Positions 38,301 to 46,079 of a stretch of DNA of 64,000 nucleotides are shown one piece after another. Origin of the DNA: Melanocharis versteri (lineage: Eukaryota > Chordata > Aves > Passeriformes > Melanocharitidae); contig VZTG01003201.1 in NCBI GenBank assembly GCA_013397845.1, forward strand, positions 668,522 through 732,521. Reading direction: 5' to 3'. The translations under genes and the position numbers were made by a program. Position 1 is the first letter of the stretch. Every line of letters begins with the position of its first letter. Under the pieces are notes generated by a model, which worked only from the letters and a program-made list of their open reading frames with translations, was not told the origin of the DNA and did not search any database.

Positions 38301-41300
38301 TCTGACTACAAGGCTGTAAATAGGAAACAAGCTGCTCCTACAAGAAAACCATGCTCTTGTAATGAAAGGAATCACAGTACGTCCCTGCACGGAGAAAATG
38401 AACAATGCCATGTTGTCTATTGAATTTTGAAGATGGGTGTACCATTAATAGGGCTCTTAAATCTGTGCTTTGCTCTGAGCACATAGAAGAAAAAATCAAT
38501 GCACAGAATATGTACTTTGTGACTTGGCTCTTCACATACAGAGAGAACATATAGAATTTCCAGCCAAAGGCAGTAGTAGAAAGAGGATTTAAGACAAAAC
38601 ACAGTGGTTTTGCCTTCTTACCAGTATAAACCTCCTGTTTTCTCATGGGCCACCTTACCAATGTTCTGGCTTTCTAAAAAATTATCTGGATTTCTGAGTT
38701 CAGAAAGAATTGTAATTGTTTATTTTGAAAGAGCTAAGTAGGTTGGCATTATACAACCATTTGTTCATTAGCATGTTGAACAATAACACCAACTCCTAAA
38801 ACCATAATGAGAACTAGTTACTCACAATCACTGCTAACCACAGACCATCACACACATTACAGCACTTCAGGCATGGAGCAGATCAGCAAACCTCTGCTAA
38901 ACCTAATTACTAATGTTTCTTCTTCATACATGGGCTTGAGTGAAAGAACATGACTGCAGATCTTCAGGGATGATAAGCAAACACTGTCTATACCAAGTTT
39001 AACATTAACCTAATCCAAACTTTAGAATACACTTAAAATCACTGGAAAGCTTGGATCTGTAAACTAACCTGAAACAGCATACACACAGAGTTTTCGGCAA
39101 TGCAACACAGCCAGATGAAGTCCTTCAGTACCACTGTAAAGAAGGGTACAAAAAATATTATTTTCAGCTAAATTTAAGTATAATTCATACAGGATAAAAT
39201 TCAAGTAACATGTTGAAATTGCTCTCATGTGTGGGCAAAATGCAAAGGTTTGGGTGTTAGACGCTAGCATAAAAACTCAGAAGTACTGATCTTCCCAAAT
39301 TCATGCTGCAGTGTTTGGAGTTAATTTCAAAATCAAAATGAATCCTTTAAGAACATATTTTGAGATTCAAATACGAAGAGCAACCCAACTATTTTCCCAG
39401 TTTAGTTTGAAACTCATTTGAAATAAGGTGCTGTTAATCCTTTATGGAGGTATGATATGCAGATCATCACTCCAAACAAGCATTATTCAGCAATATGACA
39501 CTACTTTTTTTTCATTCACTTTTGTACTAGCTGCATGTAACCTTCGAACCCTCACATTCTTCTTCCTCCAAACACAAGTAATATTTCTAGCAGAGAAAGT
39601 ACTTGTGCTGAAAATATAGAAAATGTTTTAGCTCATTGCACAGAGTAAGGCATCATCATCCTGCAAAGGATCAGTCCGTGAGTACTTGACCCTTTGGTCT
39701 CAGAGCACGGATCTTTCCCATGGTTAGTACAGGTTTTACTTTAATTTTTTTAATAAAGTTCATGCTACAGTATTAGAAGTTAATTTCAAAATTAAAATGA
39801 ATCCTTTGAGTACTAATTTCTAAAATAAAGTTCTCCTAAGTAGACTCTCTTACAGCCAATTAACTATAAGGTGTTTTCCTTAGAGTCACAGTATCTCTCC
39901 TCTACCTGGCCACTTATTTCCACTCAATTCATTGGAATAAAGGATCTTCTATCCTCTATCAAACATGAAACAATTGGCCAGTATTACATCTTAGATCATA
40001 ACAAGTTAGTCAAGTATTCTTAACATCTTAAACGATAATTTTCAATGTAAAGTTTTTCCTGTTCTACGTACTTCTAAAAATTTGCATAACTATCTGGAAG
40101 ATTATCCTCTATATATACCTTAAGGAAAAATTCTCTTATATCAAGATGATTCAAAAAGCAGATCAAATGCATATTATAGGATTCACAGATGTGATTAATA
40201 GTTGTCCGTCTAGAAACTGAAAACTCACCCTCCAAAACAAAGGAAGAAGAAAATAATCTCTAAGACTTAAATAAACAGCACCATAGCCTGCCATTTACTT
40301 ACGAAACGAATTTTCCTACTTCCACCTGCAATATTGGTTCTCGCAACTGCACTTCCAAGAGCAAGTCTTCAGGTTGTACTTCATCTCCAGGTTTCACAGG
40401 ATGTGGATTAAAGATTCGGAGATATCCCTTATAACTGCCCACAATAACTTTATCTAAAAAACAAACAAACAAACAAAAACAACACATAGCATACTACACA
40501 ATACAACAGCACATGTGGAATTCAATTTGCTGCAGAGTGCTTCAGATAATACCCTAAAAAGATAGAATATTGACATGATTCTATTAATGTCCATTATGCT
40601 CTGTCTTGCAGTTTAACTTTAGCAATTACATTTTTTGCAGATACGTGAATATCTGTCAGCACCAGTGATGGCAGCAATAGGGTTGAGTGTTTATGGGTAT
40701 GAATTAGGGAAAAGGCCAATGAGGCAGACGTCATGGTGGGAGCCTGTTACAGACCACCCAACAAGGACAAAGAAGCAATGAAATATTCTATAAGCAGCTT
40801 GAAGAAGTCTCACGATCACCAGCCCTTGTTCTTGTGGAGGACTTCAACTTACCAGATGTCTGTTGAAAAAATAACACAGCAGGGAAGAACTGTCTAGGAG
40901 ATTCCTGGAGTGTATGAAAGAACTGCCTGACACAGCAGGTGAAGGAGCCAACTAGGGAAGGTGCCCTACTGGATTTGTTGTTTGTGAACAGAGAAGGATG
41001 TGTAGGTGATGTGATGGCTGGAGGCTGTACTGGGCACAGTGATCACAAAATTTTATTTTCGATTCTTAGAGAAGGAATTAGGGGGACAGTAGAACAGCTG
41101 TCATGGACTTCCTGGAGGCAGACTTTCACCCATTTAGGAGAGTGGTTGACAGAGTCCCTTGGAAGGCAGTCCTGAAGGGCAAAGGGGCCCAGGAAGGCTG
41201 AACATTTGTAACAAAGGAAATCTTAAAAGGTACAGGAGCAGGCCATCTCTGTGTGCCAAAAGACAAGTTTGCAGGGAAGAACACCATCCTGGCTGCACAG

Positions 41301-43906
41301 AGCTTTGGCTGCAACTCAGGAAAAAGAGGAGATACGACCTTTGGAAGAAGGTGCAGCTGAATCAGGGGAGGCTGAATCAGCTGAATTGTAAGGTTATGCA
41401 GGAAGAAAATTAGAAGGGCCAAAACCCAACTAGATCTTAATCTAGCTACTGCCATAAAAGACAATAAAGATGTTTCTATCAATACACCAGCAACAAAAAG
41501 AGGGCCAAGGCGACTCTCCATTCTTTATTGGATATTGGGGGGAACATAGTGACAAAGGATGAGGAAAAGGCTGAGGTACTTAGTGCTGCCTTTGCCTTAG
41601 TCTTCAACAGAACAGTGCTCGTTCTCTGGGTTCCCAGCCCCTGAGCTGGAAGACAGGAACAGGGAGCAGAATGAGGCCCTGATAATGAAAGGGGAAATGG
41701 TCAGCATTCTGCTACACCCTGAGACACACACACAAGTCTATGGGGCCAGATGGGATACACCCAGCAACACTGAGAGAGTGTGGAAGTGCCCACCAAGCCA
41801 CTCTCCATCATTTGTCAAAAGTCCTGGCCGACCAGGGAGCTCCCAGTTGACTGGAAGTTAGCAAATGTGATGCCCATCTACAAGAAGGGTCAGAAAGAAG
41901 ATCCAGGGAACTACAGGCCAGTCAGCCTGACCTCAGTTCCAGGGCAAGTCATGGAGCAGATCATCTTGAGGGCCATCATGCAGCTTGTATGGGACAACCA
42001 GGGGATCAGACCCAGCCAGCAGGGGTTTATGAAGGGCAGGTTCTGTTTGGCCAGTCTGATGTCTTTCTATGACAAAAGATGACCAGCTTAGTGGACAAGG
42101 GACAGATTGTGGATGTTGTTTACCTAGACTTTAGTAAACCTTTGACAGCTTTTCCCACAGCATTCTCCTGGAGAAACTGGGTGGTCACAGCTTGGACAGG
42201 TGCATTGCTTGCTGGGTGGAAAACTGGCTGGGTGGCTGAGCCCAGAGAGTGGAGGCAAACTGAGTTACATCCAGCTGGTGACCAGTCACAAGAGACATTC
42301 CCCAGGGCTCGGTACTGGGGATAGTCCTGTTTAATATCTTTATCAATGACGTGGATGAGGGGATCAAGAGCACCCTCAGTAAGTTTGCTGATGACACCAA
42401 GTTGGGTGGGAGGGTTGACCTGGTGGAGGGTAGGATGGCTCTACAGCATGATCTGGATAGGTTGGAACAATGGGTCAAGGCCAATCATATGAGGTCCAAC
42501 AAGGCCAAGCGCCGGGTCATTCACTTCAGTCACAACAACCCCACACAACACAACAGGCTTGGGGAAGAGTGGCTGGAAAGCTGCCCAACAGAAAAGGACT
42601 TGGGGTGACAGTTGACAGCAGCTGGAACATGAGCCAGCATGTGCCCAGGTGGCCAAGAAGGCCAGTGGCATCCTGGCTTGTATCAGAAAGCGTGTGGTCA
42701 GAGAAGTATTGCTCCTGTGTATTCAGCACTGCTGAGGTTGCACCTTAAATACTGTATTCAGTTTTGGGCCCCTGACTATAAGAATGGCATGGAGGTGGTG
42801 GAGCGTGTCCAGAGACGGGCAACAAAGCCAGTGAAGGGCTTAGAGACACCAAGGGCTGTGAAACCTAGATGGGATATTAGGAAAAATTTTACCAAAAGGG
42901 TTGTGAAGCATTGGAAGAGACTGCCAAGGGAAGTGGTTGAATCACTACCCCTGGTGGTATTTAAAAGACATGTAGACGTGGTGCTCAAGGATATGGTTTA
43001 GTAGTGAACACAGTGTGTTAGCTGTTGGACTCAATGATCACAAAGGTCTCTTCCAACCTAAATGATTCTAATGAATTTATACTGAAAAAGGTTGTACACC
43101 AAATCAGTAACAGCTCAACTTTATTCAAATTGTCCTGAAAAGGGAGAATCTTACATAAAATAATTTTAGAAGAGTATGGCAGCAAGGAAATCAAACTCAA
43201 GTACCTCTACTGGGCAAAAATGAAGTTCCAAGGTGAGCATGATATCATAAAGATCACAAGAATTTATTAATTTTTAAAAAATACACAAAAAAACTCTCCC
43301 TTGACGGCAAAGATCATTTCACATTATTAATGACTACACAGAAAAGGAGGGTTTACTCAAGCAGAATCACTTATTTCAATCACTACCTATTTTCCAGACC
43401 AAAAGGGTTGTTTATTTGTTTTTCTAAATTCTTAACTTTTTAGCCCTCACCTTCCTTTTTTTTTCCTCCCCTTAGGTTTTTATAAATCACAATGTGTTTG
43501 CTCCCATGACTAACTGAAAATTCTTTATTTTAAAGATATTTACCATTGAGGGAATAAGACACAAGAGAAGTTACTAGTGAACCCAAGCAAGAATTAACAT
43601 GTTTAGCAGCATACAAATACAAAAAGACAGAGAGCACTGAATTTGTCCTCTTAAGCCTACAAGGACACAATAAAAATAGCAGACCTAAAACTAACTAGCC
43701 AACTAGTCTGGCTAACAAGCTTTCAGCATGCATTGGTCAAAGCAAACTTACAGCTGTGTGGCTTAAAAGCCAGCAATTTTAAGTCTGAATTTACCTTGTC
43801 CACTGCCACTATTATCAACATCAGCAACACACAGACAGCCTTGGTCAAATTCTTCTTTTTCTCCAAGTATAGTGGACCACCAGTCTCTAGCTTTAAATAA
43901 GGACAT
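8215..43906 (-). CDS. BBS9: BBS9 (PTHB1), N-terminal part, spliced, 3' end outside window
   Basis: BBS9 is a core subunit of the BBSome, the eight-protein coat that moves membrane proteins into and out of cilia; its N-terminal half folds as a seven-bladed beta-propeller. I joined eight coding exons on the minus strand (43906-43795, 40453-40303, 39133-39069, 36664-36551, 15811-15637, 11644-11560, 9823-9640, 8344-8215). They total 1016 nt, or 338 complete codons plus two bases, with no stop or frameshift. The product follows the remembered human protein (about 887 residues) almost throughout: it starts MSLFKARDWWST, then GYLRIFNPHPVK, RDLICIQSMDGML and NIGEQALDIC in order. All junctions are GT-AG. 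The start is the ATG at 43906-43904, nine bases into the first coding exon. Later exons (end of the propeller and C-terminal half) are not visible to the left. Identity is certain; individual splice borders are read by eye. Confidence 0.96.
8345..9639. other. BBS9 intron 8
   Basis: 1.3-kb AT-rich intron between exons 8 and 9. The only features seen are the CR1 at 9244-9526 and an A/AAAC-rich simple tract at 9558-9583. Confidence 0.85.
9244..9526 (-). mobile_element. CR1 LINE 3' end with a re-copied internal segment
   Basis: Plus-strand text starts ATCATAGAATCACAGAATCA and continues GGCTTGGGTTAGAATGGACC, the reverse complement of a CR1 3' end. After about 225 bp the sequence jumps back: CCATGGGCAGGGACACC at 9324-9340 recurs at 9470-9486, followed by a diverged copy of the next 40 bp. 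See finding. Confidence 0.9.
9640..9823 (-). CDS. BBS9: BBS9 exon 8
   Basis: 184 bp encoding residues 235-296: VDWVLNIGEQALDICVVSFN, SSVFVLGERNFFCLKDNGQI and RFMKKLDYSPSCFIPYCS. The acceptor is TTTTGAAG; the donor is GTTTGT. It enters in phase 0 and leaves in phase 1. It closely follows the human sequence and forms the middle blades of the propeller. Confidence 0.96.
9824..11559. other. BBS9 intron 7
   Basis: 1.7-kb AT-rich intron. I see no recognisable repeat, RNA gene or additional exon in it. Confidence 0.8.
11560..11644 (-). CDS. BBS9: BBS9 exon 7
   Basis: 85 bp encoding residues 206-234: YQVLAFATDADERQDTEQQK then LSSGKRLT. The acceptor is GTGACAG; the donor reads GTAAAA, weaker than its neighbours. 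It ends in phase 0 (ACG), and exon 8 continues VDWVLNIGEQ. This loop (DERQDTEQQKLSSGKRLT against remembered human DKRQETEQQKLGSGKRLV) is more variable than the flanking exons. Confidence 0.94.
12666..12938 (-). mobile_element. Solo LTR of an endogenous retrovirus, with 6-bp target duplication
   Basis: 273 bp with the canonical ends: on the minus strand it starts TGTGGACG and finishes GCAGCGACA (TG...CA). It is flanked on both sides by GTGTAG (12660-12665 and 12939-12944), a 6-bp target-site duplication of the length typical of betaretrovirus-like (ERVK-class) elements. On the minus strand a TATATAAA box (751-758 of the 12-kb block, i.e. 12751-12758) precedes AATAAA (12734-12739), giving a U3-R-U5 order. 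No gag/pol/env is present, so it is the product of LTR-LTR recombination. Family not named. Confidence 0.85.
12945..13204 (+). mobile_element. CR1 LINE, 3' part
   Basis: Plus-strand CR1 text: AGAAGTTCCACCTCAACATG, GAAGAACTTCTTTACATTGA and GATGATCTCCAGAGGTCCCT near the 3' end. It starts at the edge of the solo LTR, so the LTR integrated at or next to this CR1's truncated 5' end. Ends at CAGCGATTCTCTG. Confidence 0.9.
13424..13485 (-). mobile_element. CR1 LINE 3'-end scrap
   Basis: CATAGAATCACCGAATAAGC and AGTTGGAAGGGACCCAGAAG on the plus strand are the reverse complement of a CR1 tail. About 60 bp survives, in the opposite orientation to the CR1 220 bp to its left. Confidence 0.85.
14555..14760 (-). 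mobile_element. Diverged CR1 LINE relic (reverse transcriptase region)
   Basis: Weak but collinear similarity to the reverse complement of the CR1 reverse-transcriptase region: CTCTGAATGGCAGCCCTACC, then GATGAAGATGTTAAAGAAAT followed by ACTGGCTCCAGTACC. Much more diverged than the other CR1 copies in this window, so probably an early insertion. Borders are approximate. Confidence 0.55.
15637..15811 (-). CDS. BBS9: BBS9 exon 6
   Basis: 175 bp encoding residues 148-206: RDLICIQSMDGMLMLFEQES, YAFGRFLPGFLLPGPLAYSS and VSSCQQVESY, nearly unchanged from the human protein and the most conserved block seen here. The acceptor is TTTCCTTAG; the donor is GTATGT, placed two bases into the lysine codon. 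Reading on past that donor gives an unrelated tail, so the splice is needed. Confidence 0.97.
22700..23925 (+). mobile_element. CR1 LINE, internally deleted copy
   Basis: Plus-strand CR1. The first part (to about 23255) is endonuclease-domain sequence (CCCTGGTTCTTATGGAGGAC, GGACTTCAGGAGAGCTAACT). It then jumps directly to the distal reverse-transcriptase/3' region (CTCTGTGGAGAAGGACCTCG), which runs to the GATGACCTCCAGAGG tail. About 1.5 kb typical of the family, including the RT core, is missing. An 18-bp tandem repeat lies in its 5' part. Frames are broken; no coding capacity. Confidence 0.88.
22772..22825 (+). repeat. 18-bp tandem repeat, three copies
   Basis: Three copies of GAGGAGGAGGAAGCAGAT, the first with one mismatch, inside the endonuclease part of the CR1. 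Likely a local expansion after insertion, since other CR1 copies have one unit here. Confidence 0.9.
24420..24712 (+). mobile_element. Avian ERVL-type LTR fragment
   Basis: Plus-strand text GGGGGCCAGGCTGGGCATCA, GTGGTGAGCAACTGTACTGT, a T-rich block, then ACTGTTCTTGTCTCAACCCA and CAGCTGTGTGGTACGTAGGG is the 3' half of an LTR family widespread in bird genomes (ERVL-like by my recollection). The expected ACCACAACA-type end survives as ACCACAATG. No paired LTR or internal region is visible. A 138-codon open frame across it (24208-24624) is fortuitous. Confidence 0.72.
28775..29445 (-). mobile_element. CR1 LINE fragment, 5'/mid region, diverged
   Basis: Minus-strand CR1. Plus-strand text AGTGAAGACTGAGGCAAAAA, TCACCAAGTCCTGATCCATC and AAAGCTCAGGGTCCTGACTT matches the equivalent part of the better-preserved element at 33215-33765, in the same orientation. 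Neither the RT core nor the 3' end is attached. Confidence 0.82.
31244..33765 (-). mobile_element. CR1 LINE, about 2.1 kb, split by a nested CR1
   Basis: Minus-strand CR1 whose 3' end lies at 31244 (AATGGTTTGGGTTGGAAGGG on the plus strand). It covers the reverse-transcriptase region; the minus frame 32142-31816 keeps the FADDTKL form of the catalytic YxDD motif and an NVFINDLGSGTE segment. Element sequence resumes at about 32603 (rightward) after an inserted opposite-strand CR1 and runs to 33765 through the mid region (KGFYRYVNQKRK in the minus frame 33510-33109). Frames are interrupted; no complete ORF2. Confidence 0.9.
32186..32600 (+). mobile_element. CR1 LINE nested in the opposite-strand CR1
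   Basis: Plus-strand CR1 3' end, from GATGGTGAAGGGTCTGGAGA to the terminal TGTGATTCTATGATTCT. It interrupts the minus-strand CR1 at 31244-33765, so it inserted later. A few tens of bases of the host element appear lost at the junction. Confidence 0.9.
36551..36664 (-). CDS. BBS9: BBS9 exon 5
   Basis: 114 bp encoding residues 110-148. The translation runs GTQGNVEHGNQYQIKLMYEH and then NLQRTACNMTYGPFGGVKG. The acceptor is a T-run followed by GTAG; the donor is GTAAGC. Both flanking introns are phase 1, so the exon length is a multiple of three and skipping it would keep the frame. Downstream in the transcript lies the 20.7-kb intron 5. Confidence 0.96.
36665..39068. other. BBS9 intron 4
   Basis: 2.4-kb AT-rich intron. 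No repeat, RNA gene or extra exon recognised. Confidence 0.8.
39069..39133 (-). CDS. BBS9: BBS9 exon 4
   Basis: A 65-bp exon encoding residues 88-110, read as SGTEGLHLAVLHCRKLCVYA followed by VSG. The acceptor is TTTACAG; the donor is GTTAG. It enters in phase 2 (TC+T restores serine) and leaves in phase 1. The human residues HLAVLHSRKLCVYSVSG match except for a few conservative changes. Confidence 0.95.
39134..40302. other. BBS9 intron 3
   Basis: 1.2-kb intron. It contains a diverged local duplication (39301-39350 and 39760-39810) and nothing else I recognise. Confidence 0.8.
39301..39810. repeat. Pair of diverged 50-bp direct repeats
   Basis: TCATGCTGCAGTGTTTGGAG at 39301 recurs as TCATGCTACAGTATTAGAAG at 39760, and the next 30 bp (TTAATTTCAAAATCAAAATG and on) is nearly identical. 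About 460 bp apart, same orientation, no matching known element. Confidence 0.8.
40303..40453 (-). CDS. BBS9: BBS9 exon 3
   Basis: 151 bp encoding residues 38-88, including KVIVGSYKGYLRIFNPHPVK and LLLEVQLREPILQVEVGKFV, blade 1 of the propeller. It enters in phase 1 after a T-rich acceptor (TTTTTTTAG) and leaves in phase 2 at a consensus GTAAGT donor. The intron side of the acceptor is an AAAC-type simple repeat (plus strand 40459-40482). Confidence 0.96.
40454..43794. other. BBS9 intron 2
   Basis: 3.3-kb intron of which about 2.4 kb is one CR1 (40685-43072). An (AAAC)n tract (40459-40482) sits at the acceptor of exon 3. The remaining 0.7 kb near exon 2 shows nothing recognised. Confidence 0.85.
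40685..43072 (+). mobile_element. CR1 LINE, longest copy in the window (about 2.4 kb)
   Basis: 5'-truncated plus-strand CR1 running from the endonuclease domain (LDLLFVNREGCVGDVMAGGC in one frame) through the RT domain (PIYKKGQKEDPGNYRPVSLT at about 41870, VVYLDFSK at 42115, KFADDTKLGG at 42380) to a CR1 tail ending TTCCAACCTAAATGATTCTA. The frames change several times and contain stops, so it is inactive. It has no ORF1. In sense opposite to BBS9 transcription. Confidence 0.92.
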
Positions 43907-43915
43907 TCTTCTTTA
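43795..43915 (-). CDS. BBS9: BBS9 exon 2 (first coding exon)
   Basis: It carries the start codon at 43906-43904 and residues 1-37 plus one base. The translation begins MSLFKARDWWSTILGEKEE and continues through a GCLCVADVDNSGSG segment, the first strand of the beta-propeller. The acceptor is a CTTTTTCAG-type site just upstream of 43915; the donor after 43795 reads GTAA. The split glycine/aspartate codon is completed by exon 3 (G + AT). Close match to the remembered human N-terminus. Confidence 0.96.
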
Positions 43916-45018
43916 CTGAAAAAGGAAACAAAGCATTGTTAAAGTTTATACTAATACAGGCAACTGTTTATACAAAAAACTTTTTCTTTGTTAGCAACAG
44001 CTTTCCTTAAGTATATTACACCTCTTGGTTTCACATTACAGTAGTGTGAGCTAAATAAATGTTAATTTCAGGTGCCTTGAGTTTCTGGTAATACAGTTCA
44101 GAAAATAACCTCAGGAATCTTATTGTCGTTAGTTAAATTAGTTGTGATAGACACTGCTAGTTATATGAAGAAAATGCAACAAAATAACACACTTTTAAAA
44201 ATTGTTAAATGCTTTCTGGTACAAGCATTAAGTCATAAAAAGTTTTCAAAGTCACAGAATTGAGGTCTCCTCTCTTACCAAGGAGTACCAGCAAAAAAAA
44301 AANTATATAAGACAAAAAAAAAAAAAAAAAAAAAAAAAGATTCTGATGCAAGTCTTCTGCAAGAGAAATTATTTTTAGACAGGTAAATGGAGGCATAAAC
44401 AGACGACTTCAAAACTTCCACCGCATAATCGCCTTGAAGATGCTCCAGTGACACGACTAAAGAACTCGGTCATACAGGGCACAAATCAGCTTTTCTGCTT
44501 CCCCTACCTGATGTTATTTTAAGAAGCTGGGAGGGAAGGAGCGAGGAGACTAATCCCTTCGCAGGCGGCTTGACAATAACACTATCCTAGCTCAAAACTC
44601 TCAGCTCCGTGCCTATGAACCCGGGCACACCCGATCCCACAGCCCGCACAGGAGCCGAGGGGCTGCCAGGCACCGGCAGCTCCAGGGGGAAAAAGGGAAA
44701 AAGACGGGATTCGGAACAAGCGCAGCCTGCAATTCCTCTTTAAAGGAAACCAAGTCCGAGCAAACAAAAACACTTATTTCCCACCTTTTCCCCGTCGCTA
44801 TGCCCGCTAGGCAACCTGCTGCCTGCCGCCGAGCGCGGGCTGGCACAGCACAGCCGTCCACACACACACCCCCACACTCCCTCCTGCCTCCCTCACAGAG
44901 CCCCAGAGCAGCACCCACAGCACCTACACCGAGACTCGGACACACACGGACACGCACAGATGCAGACACACATCCCCGTGGAGCGGGAGAAGGGAGACGG
45001 AGCCCGGCGGGAGCTTAC
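43916..45018. other. BBS9 intron 1
   Basis: 1.1-kb first intron. The exon-2 side is AT-rich with a 25-A run (44314-44338) and one unknown base at 44303; the exon-1 side merges into the CpG island from about 44590. The 323-codon plus frame starting at 44800 is a by-product of GC-rich composition. Confidence 0.7.
44314..44338. repeat. Poly(A) homopolymer tract
   Basis: 25 consecutive A on the plus strand, with a further A-run and an undetermined base (44303) just to its left. No LINE or SINE body is attached on either side that I can recognise. Confidence 0.95.
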
Positions 45019-45185
45019 TTGGGCGGGAGGCGACAGCTCCCCGGCGCGTCGCAGTCCGAGCCGCCCCGGGGCGGTAGCCCCGCTTCCTCACAGGAGCTCC
45101 TCGCCCGGGCGCGCCCGAGGCGAGGCACAGAGCGGCGGGGCTACAGGCGCGCTCCCACCGCCGCCGCCATCTCCAGCATCCTCCG
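45019..45185 (-). other. BBS9: BBS9 exon 1, non-coding leader (5' end uncertain)
   Basis: The first coding exon begins only nine bases before its ATG, right after an acceptor, so an upstream leader exon is needed. In the CpG island a good minus-strand donor (GTAAGC, complement of 45013-45018) would end an exon at 45019. The transcription start is not defined by the sequence; I place it arbitrarily near 45185. If transcription starts there, the leader contains a short upstream ORF (45141-45170). The donor is well supported; the 5' border is a guess. Confidence 0.6.
45141..45170 (-). other. Possible upstream ORF in the BBS9 leader
   Basis: On the minus strand, 45170 to 45141 reads as ATG, eight further codons (AAAVGARL) and TAG. 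The start has G at -3 and G at +4, a strong initiation context. It would lie in the BBS9 leader exon only if transcription starts upstream of 45170, which is unproven. Confidence 0.4.
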
Positions 45186-45242
45186 CTCCCCACGGCCGGC
45201 ACCAACCGCTCCCCGCCCCACGCCCCGCCCTGCAGAGAGCTT

Positions 45243-45254
45243 GGGAAATGTAGT
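45243..45254 (-). promoter_or_regulatory. ZNF143/THAP11-type (SBS) site
   Basis: The minus strand reads ACTACATTTCCC, one base from the core of the Staf/ZNF143-THAP11 binding site (ACTACAATTCCC). Such sites are typical of CpG-island and bidirectional promoters and sit close to transcription starts. Here it lies between the two divergent starts. Motif match by eye; no binding data. Confidence 0.6.
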
Positions 45255-45655
45255 TTGGGGAGCCGCGCCGTGGGCCGTTGGGCTCTCTCATTTCCTCCCG
45301 TGCTTGTGGGGAAGAGCAAAGAAGGGAAGCATTCCTTTTGTGTTTTCCGAGAGTAGAAAAAAACTCCGCAACCCTAACCATTCAGCGTCTTGGGCTTCTC
45401 TTTCTTCAAGGCCTCTCACAGAAACCTCTTGCTCTCGAGGCGCCCAGCTCCACCGGCGCGTCCACCCTTTGCCTCCCCCTTTTCCCTGTGGCGTGGTACG
45501 GCCGGCGAGGGGCCGGGCCGGCGGGGCGCGTGCGGCGCCGTCGTTGCCGACCCGGCGGTCGGTCAGGGGGGACCCGGCATCCCGCTCCCTCGCCCTCACC
45601 GGGGGCTCGGCTGCGCTTCCCCGCAGCGGCTCCCGGCGCCCCGGGAACTACTGCC

Positions 45656-45793
45656 ATGGACAGGACCGCCGTGGCCAAGATGGGAGCGGTGGCGAGCGCC
45701 AGCGTGTGCGCGCTGGTGGGCGGGGTGGTGCTGGCGCAGTACATCTTCACCATGAAGAAGAAGACGGGTAAGAAGACCAAGATCATCGAGATG
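45656..45793 (+). CDS. NT5C3A: NT5C3A exon 1, membrane-anchor N-terminus; rest of gene outside window
   Basis: NT5C3A is a HAD-family 5'-nucleotidase that dephosphorylates pyrimidine nucleoside monophosphates (CMP, UMP) and 7-methyl-GMP; loss of the human enzyme causes haemolytic anaemia through pyrimidine nucleotide build-up in red cells. This 138-bp exon gives 46 residues starting MDRTAVAKMGAVASASVCAL, with a hydrophobic stretch at about residues 10-32 (signal-anchor type), then a basic KKKTGKKTKIIEM tail. It matches the remembered long human isoform (MDRAAVARVGAVASASVCAL). The start sits in a strong GCCATGG context; the donor after 45793 is GTACGT, phase 0. The catalytic domain (DxDxT motif and so on) lies in later exons, none of which I could find before 64000. 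Short isoforms start downstream and would skip this exon. Confidence 0.95.
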
Positions 45794-46050
45794 GTACGTG
45801 GTAAGAGGCCGAGAGCCCCTCGGCCCCCGGACGCACGCCATTCCCCTTGTCCTTCTTCTCCTGCGGCCGGCGGCTTCCCACGGCCGCCCCCGCGGAGCCA
45901 GGCGGATATCCCGAGGGGATATCTGGAGGGGGGACCCTGAGCTCAGTTTGGGATTTCTGTAAGGACAGGCGCTGGAGGCAGGAGCAGCTGTTCCACCTCA
46001 GCGTGAGCCACTAGCACGGAAAAGGTGCGTGTGGGAAGTGTGTGCGCCGG

Positions 46051-46079
46051 CCTGCCCTGCCCTGCCCTGCCCTGCCCTG
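46051..46079. repeat. (CCTGC)n pentanucleotide repeat
   Basis: Nearly six uninterrupted copies of CCTGC just inside NT5C3A intron 1, beyond the CpG island. A simple tandem array, likely length-variable. Confidence 0.95.

Larger units (their letters stand above)
44590..45915. promoter_or_regulatory. CpG island with divergent BBS9 / NT5C3A promoters
   Basis: A sharply GC- and CpG-rich block in otherwise AT-rich DNA, spanning the inferred BBS9 leader exon, the gap between the genes and NT5C3A exon 1. No TATA box is placed suitably for either gene, as usual for housekeeping CpG-island promoters. The coding starts are 1.75 kb apart, but the leader-exon donor (45018) and the NT5C3A ATG (45656) are only about 640 bp apart, so both transcription starts must fall in a few hundred bases. 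Short CA-rich tracts (44860-44970) lie in the BBS9-side part. Confidence 0.85.

Noticed and set aside
45543..45548. GTTGCC as an X-box in the core BBS9 promoter
   Set aside because: Only one half-site is present; the second half (RGYAAC) is missing.
44800..45771. 323-codon open frame on the plus strand over the CpG island
   Set aside because: It is rich in R, P, A and S with no recognisable domain, runs across the divergent promoter and ends inside NT5C3A exon 1 in a different frame. GC-rich DNA lacks stop codons by chance.
46051..46079. Repeat array that could be mistaken for a CRISPR
   Set aside because: It is an uninterrupted 5-bp simple repeat without spacers in vertebrate DNA.
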